Assembly (NCBI GenBank): GCA_028866275.1
Contig: JAGWIK010000016.1
Coordinates: forward strand, 1 to 41,523
Reading direction: 5' to 3'
Source of the DNA: Alphaproteobacteria bacterium
GTDB taxonomy: Bacteria; Pseudomonadota; Alphaproteobacteria; UBA9219
Length of the DNA stretch: 41,523 nucleotides
Shown here one piece after another: positions 41,101 through 41,523 of the stretch (the first letter of the stretch is position 1; each line of letters starts with the position of its first letter). The notes under the pieces were generated by a model. It was not told the DNA's origin. It was given only the letters and a program-made list of their open reading frames with translations, and did not search any database. The position numbers and the translations under genes are program-made.

Positions 41101-41523
41101 ATTGGTGCACATCGTGGTTGTTCCCGCGCCCAAATCCACATTCGCGGATATGGTTCCGCTGTTACCCGACGCCAAGAGATTGAATTTCGTGACGCCTGCC
41201 GACTTCACAAACATCGACAAAGTATATGTGGTTGAGGCGGTGAGACTGCTGGGGAAGGGCCAATAACATCCCTGTGCCGCGTTGCCATAGCTTGCGGCGG
41301 CTTCGGTACATTCTAGAAAATCGCTTGTTCCATCGGGTGCCAAGGTGCTGGTTGTTGTGAATGTGGTATATCCGCCGCCGCCATAGCCGGGATGTTCATT
41401 ATTTGTTGTGGCGGAATACAGGATCAAATTCGTCGCCGCCGGTTCGATCAACGTACCGCTGTTCGCGACCCACGAAGAACCGTTATAGCTGTAGGTCGCG
41501 CTGCGCGCCGTGCCGCTGGCCGC
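38122..41523 (-). CDS. Giant modular phage-tail-like protein (N-terminus beyond right edge)
   Basis: The frame is open from the window edge for 1133 residues. It is Ser/Thr/Gly/Asn-rich and built from repeats. Three modules each start with an 'xIEPAATN' motif (LIEPAATNLILYS, YIEPAATNQITNS, LIEESRTNLMKYS) and end with a '..IPT.GSA.TRAADVY' motif. Between these are jelly-roll-like strands (TYTLSMFVKSAG, TYTWSVYVKNVSG; GWYRVWCTATTNSSTTQ). Module two contains two tandem roughly 95-residue subrepeats with TLTGDGTNAA. The C-terminus (ANAYLDGWVNRIWYQPVYQA) resembles LamG-like ends of phage tail proteins. From memory this repeated module occurs in phage head-spike/tail proteins and their relatives in alphaproteobacterial genomes. 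Base composition is AT-richer than neighbouring core genes, suggesting horizontal origin. Confidence 0.75.
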   Translation of the reverse strand, partial: AASGTARSATYSYNGSSWVANSGTLIEPAATNLILYSATTNNEHPGYGGGGYTTFTTTSTLAPDGTSDFLECTEAAASYGNAAQGCYWPFPSSLTASTTYTLSMFVKSAGVTKFNLLASGNSGTISANVDLGAGTTTMCTNGLPIGSTSIQNIGNGVYRVSLTFNSGSFSIGYYNVRMWNSSITSCIGASWTGDGVSGLDIWGMQLETGSAVTSYIPTSGSAVTRAADVYNQEAASYFDSSGNLNFAAANTARTNYVYNGSAWVNGGTSSPYTYIEPAATNQITNSIMSGAVAADGVERTANGSFGNGNQEISNGGFTNTCSGSSCNNWSTATSGSASVSFATGSATLTGDGTNAATIYQINSAPSGVIYSLSITAGTGANATVQVGTTTTGSNILSSQPVTAGTTTTYTFTGTGGNVYVQIGNTSTTSAVITNVSMNAPCTGSVTSSTNALSCSLGHGGAWQGTVNSGTGTVAGAAGSMTLTGDGTNAASVYEAIPTTSGYMYTLSVTTGSGNAVTVQAGTSAGAVNSLATKSLAASTTATYEFTASSSTTYIQINNASTTAATVTNVSFQSAGKLPTNWGLTTNDPGYYVSIYATGVQNGIPYTDFQIRGQATTSSESGIFYLPPASATAAAQGQNWTASAYVTGVSGTSGLNYGHLTLCGKSSSTVTECYTTGSINFTPALDANRYSDNVTLSNANTTAIYSYLAYQVPNNGSTVNAIIRIGMPQLEQKSYATNPIPTGGSAATRAADVYEQPVGTYYNSSGTLVTAADNTPRLDYGPTGGNYPKGILIEESRTNLMKYSSNLSTYAVGGSTTALAQSGIAPDGTSPYAVSGGAGGFYSSATASPSTTYTWSVYVKNVSGDGNVKIGCDQPYFTSNNYNAACYFNAATGIMSTPDSGVTSYGSQSLPNGWYRVWCTATTNSSTTQVTAIDYHNSSTTGVNAFWGNQVEAGAFPTSYIPTNGTALTRNADVFTVPTTAGGGSGWYNSSANQGTLGSGGIMPNPSVYPSFAALNDGNQGDAIENYINTTYLSKNAEVLVNNTHNYGGTGGSPYVLGSLTKAVITFQANGNVTGAQDGSVFNTGTSVSLPAVSLLRVGAIRSGANAYLDGWVNRIWYQPVYQANANSLIDYSQ

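Overview
The window is GC-rich, densely packed bacterial DNA, most likely from an alphaproteobacterium. The evidence is the sucC-sucD next to sdhC-sdhD-sdhA-sdhB block, a complete polyhydroxybutyrate (PHB) set (class I PhaC and a Cys-type intracellular PhaZ), a run of TPR protein-bamB-der-prmA-pepP-thrC-M16 peptidase genes, and protein sequences that read as alphaproteobacterial. I cannot name a genus. No rRNA, tRNA or CRISPR array was seen.

Layout, left to right. (1) 1-1700: accessory-looking DNA with the start of an unknown minus-strand gene, a dispersed 28-bp palindromic repeat directly against a small phage-tail-like ORF, an FkbM-type methyltransferase, and a possible gene remnant. (2) 1696-4999, minus strand: yejE and yejF of a microcin C/oligopeptide-type ABC importer, separated by a DinJ/YafQ-type toxin-antitoxin pair with its own strong promoter; yejA and yejB are not adjacent. 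(3) 5078-14396, plus strand: a tight run of eight genes with overlapping or nearly touching ends (TPR membrane protein, bamB, der, prmA, M24B aminopeptidase P, thrC, M16 peptidase, RimJ-like acetyltransferase). (4) 14406-14697: a non-coding element made of terminal inverted repeats enclosing two further large palindromes; its right end supplies the stop codon of a MAPEG-family gene. (5) 15292-23884: a secreted protein of unknown function, a Ser-nucleophile PhaZ-like hydrolase, the Cys-type PhaZ, a small membrane protein, a SYLF lipoprotein, an 813-residue largely disordered protein with long internal repeats, and a CobS-like membrane protein that has lost the catalytic acidic motifs. (6) 23971-30364: an ABC-2 type exporter pair, a PAS/HD-GYP protein whose HD metal ligands are gone, phaC, a small lipoprotein gene and a homoserine dehydrogenase without its ACT domain. 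(7) 30719-37792, minus strand: succinate dehydrogenase and succinyl-CoA synthetase genes with rsmE. sdhB is split from sdhCDA by a clear terminator, a small unknown ORF and a promoter of its own. (8) 37793-41523: repeat-rich spacer and the C-terminal 1133 residues of a giant modular, phage-tail-like Ser/Thr/Gly/Asn-rich protein that runs off the right edge.

How the parts fit. The core genes cover outer-membrane assembly, ribosome maturation, threonine synthesis (hom and thrC, about 17 kb apart), the TCA cycle and carbon storage as PHB. The most unusual material is the nested-palindrome element, the two degenerate-enzyme genes (CobS-like and HD-GYP-like), the repeat-containing disordered protein beside the CobS-like gene, the split sdh locus, and the phage-tail-like modules at both ends. 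Functional calls come from motifs and family knowledge read by eye; no database search was run.
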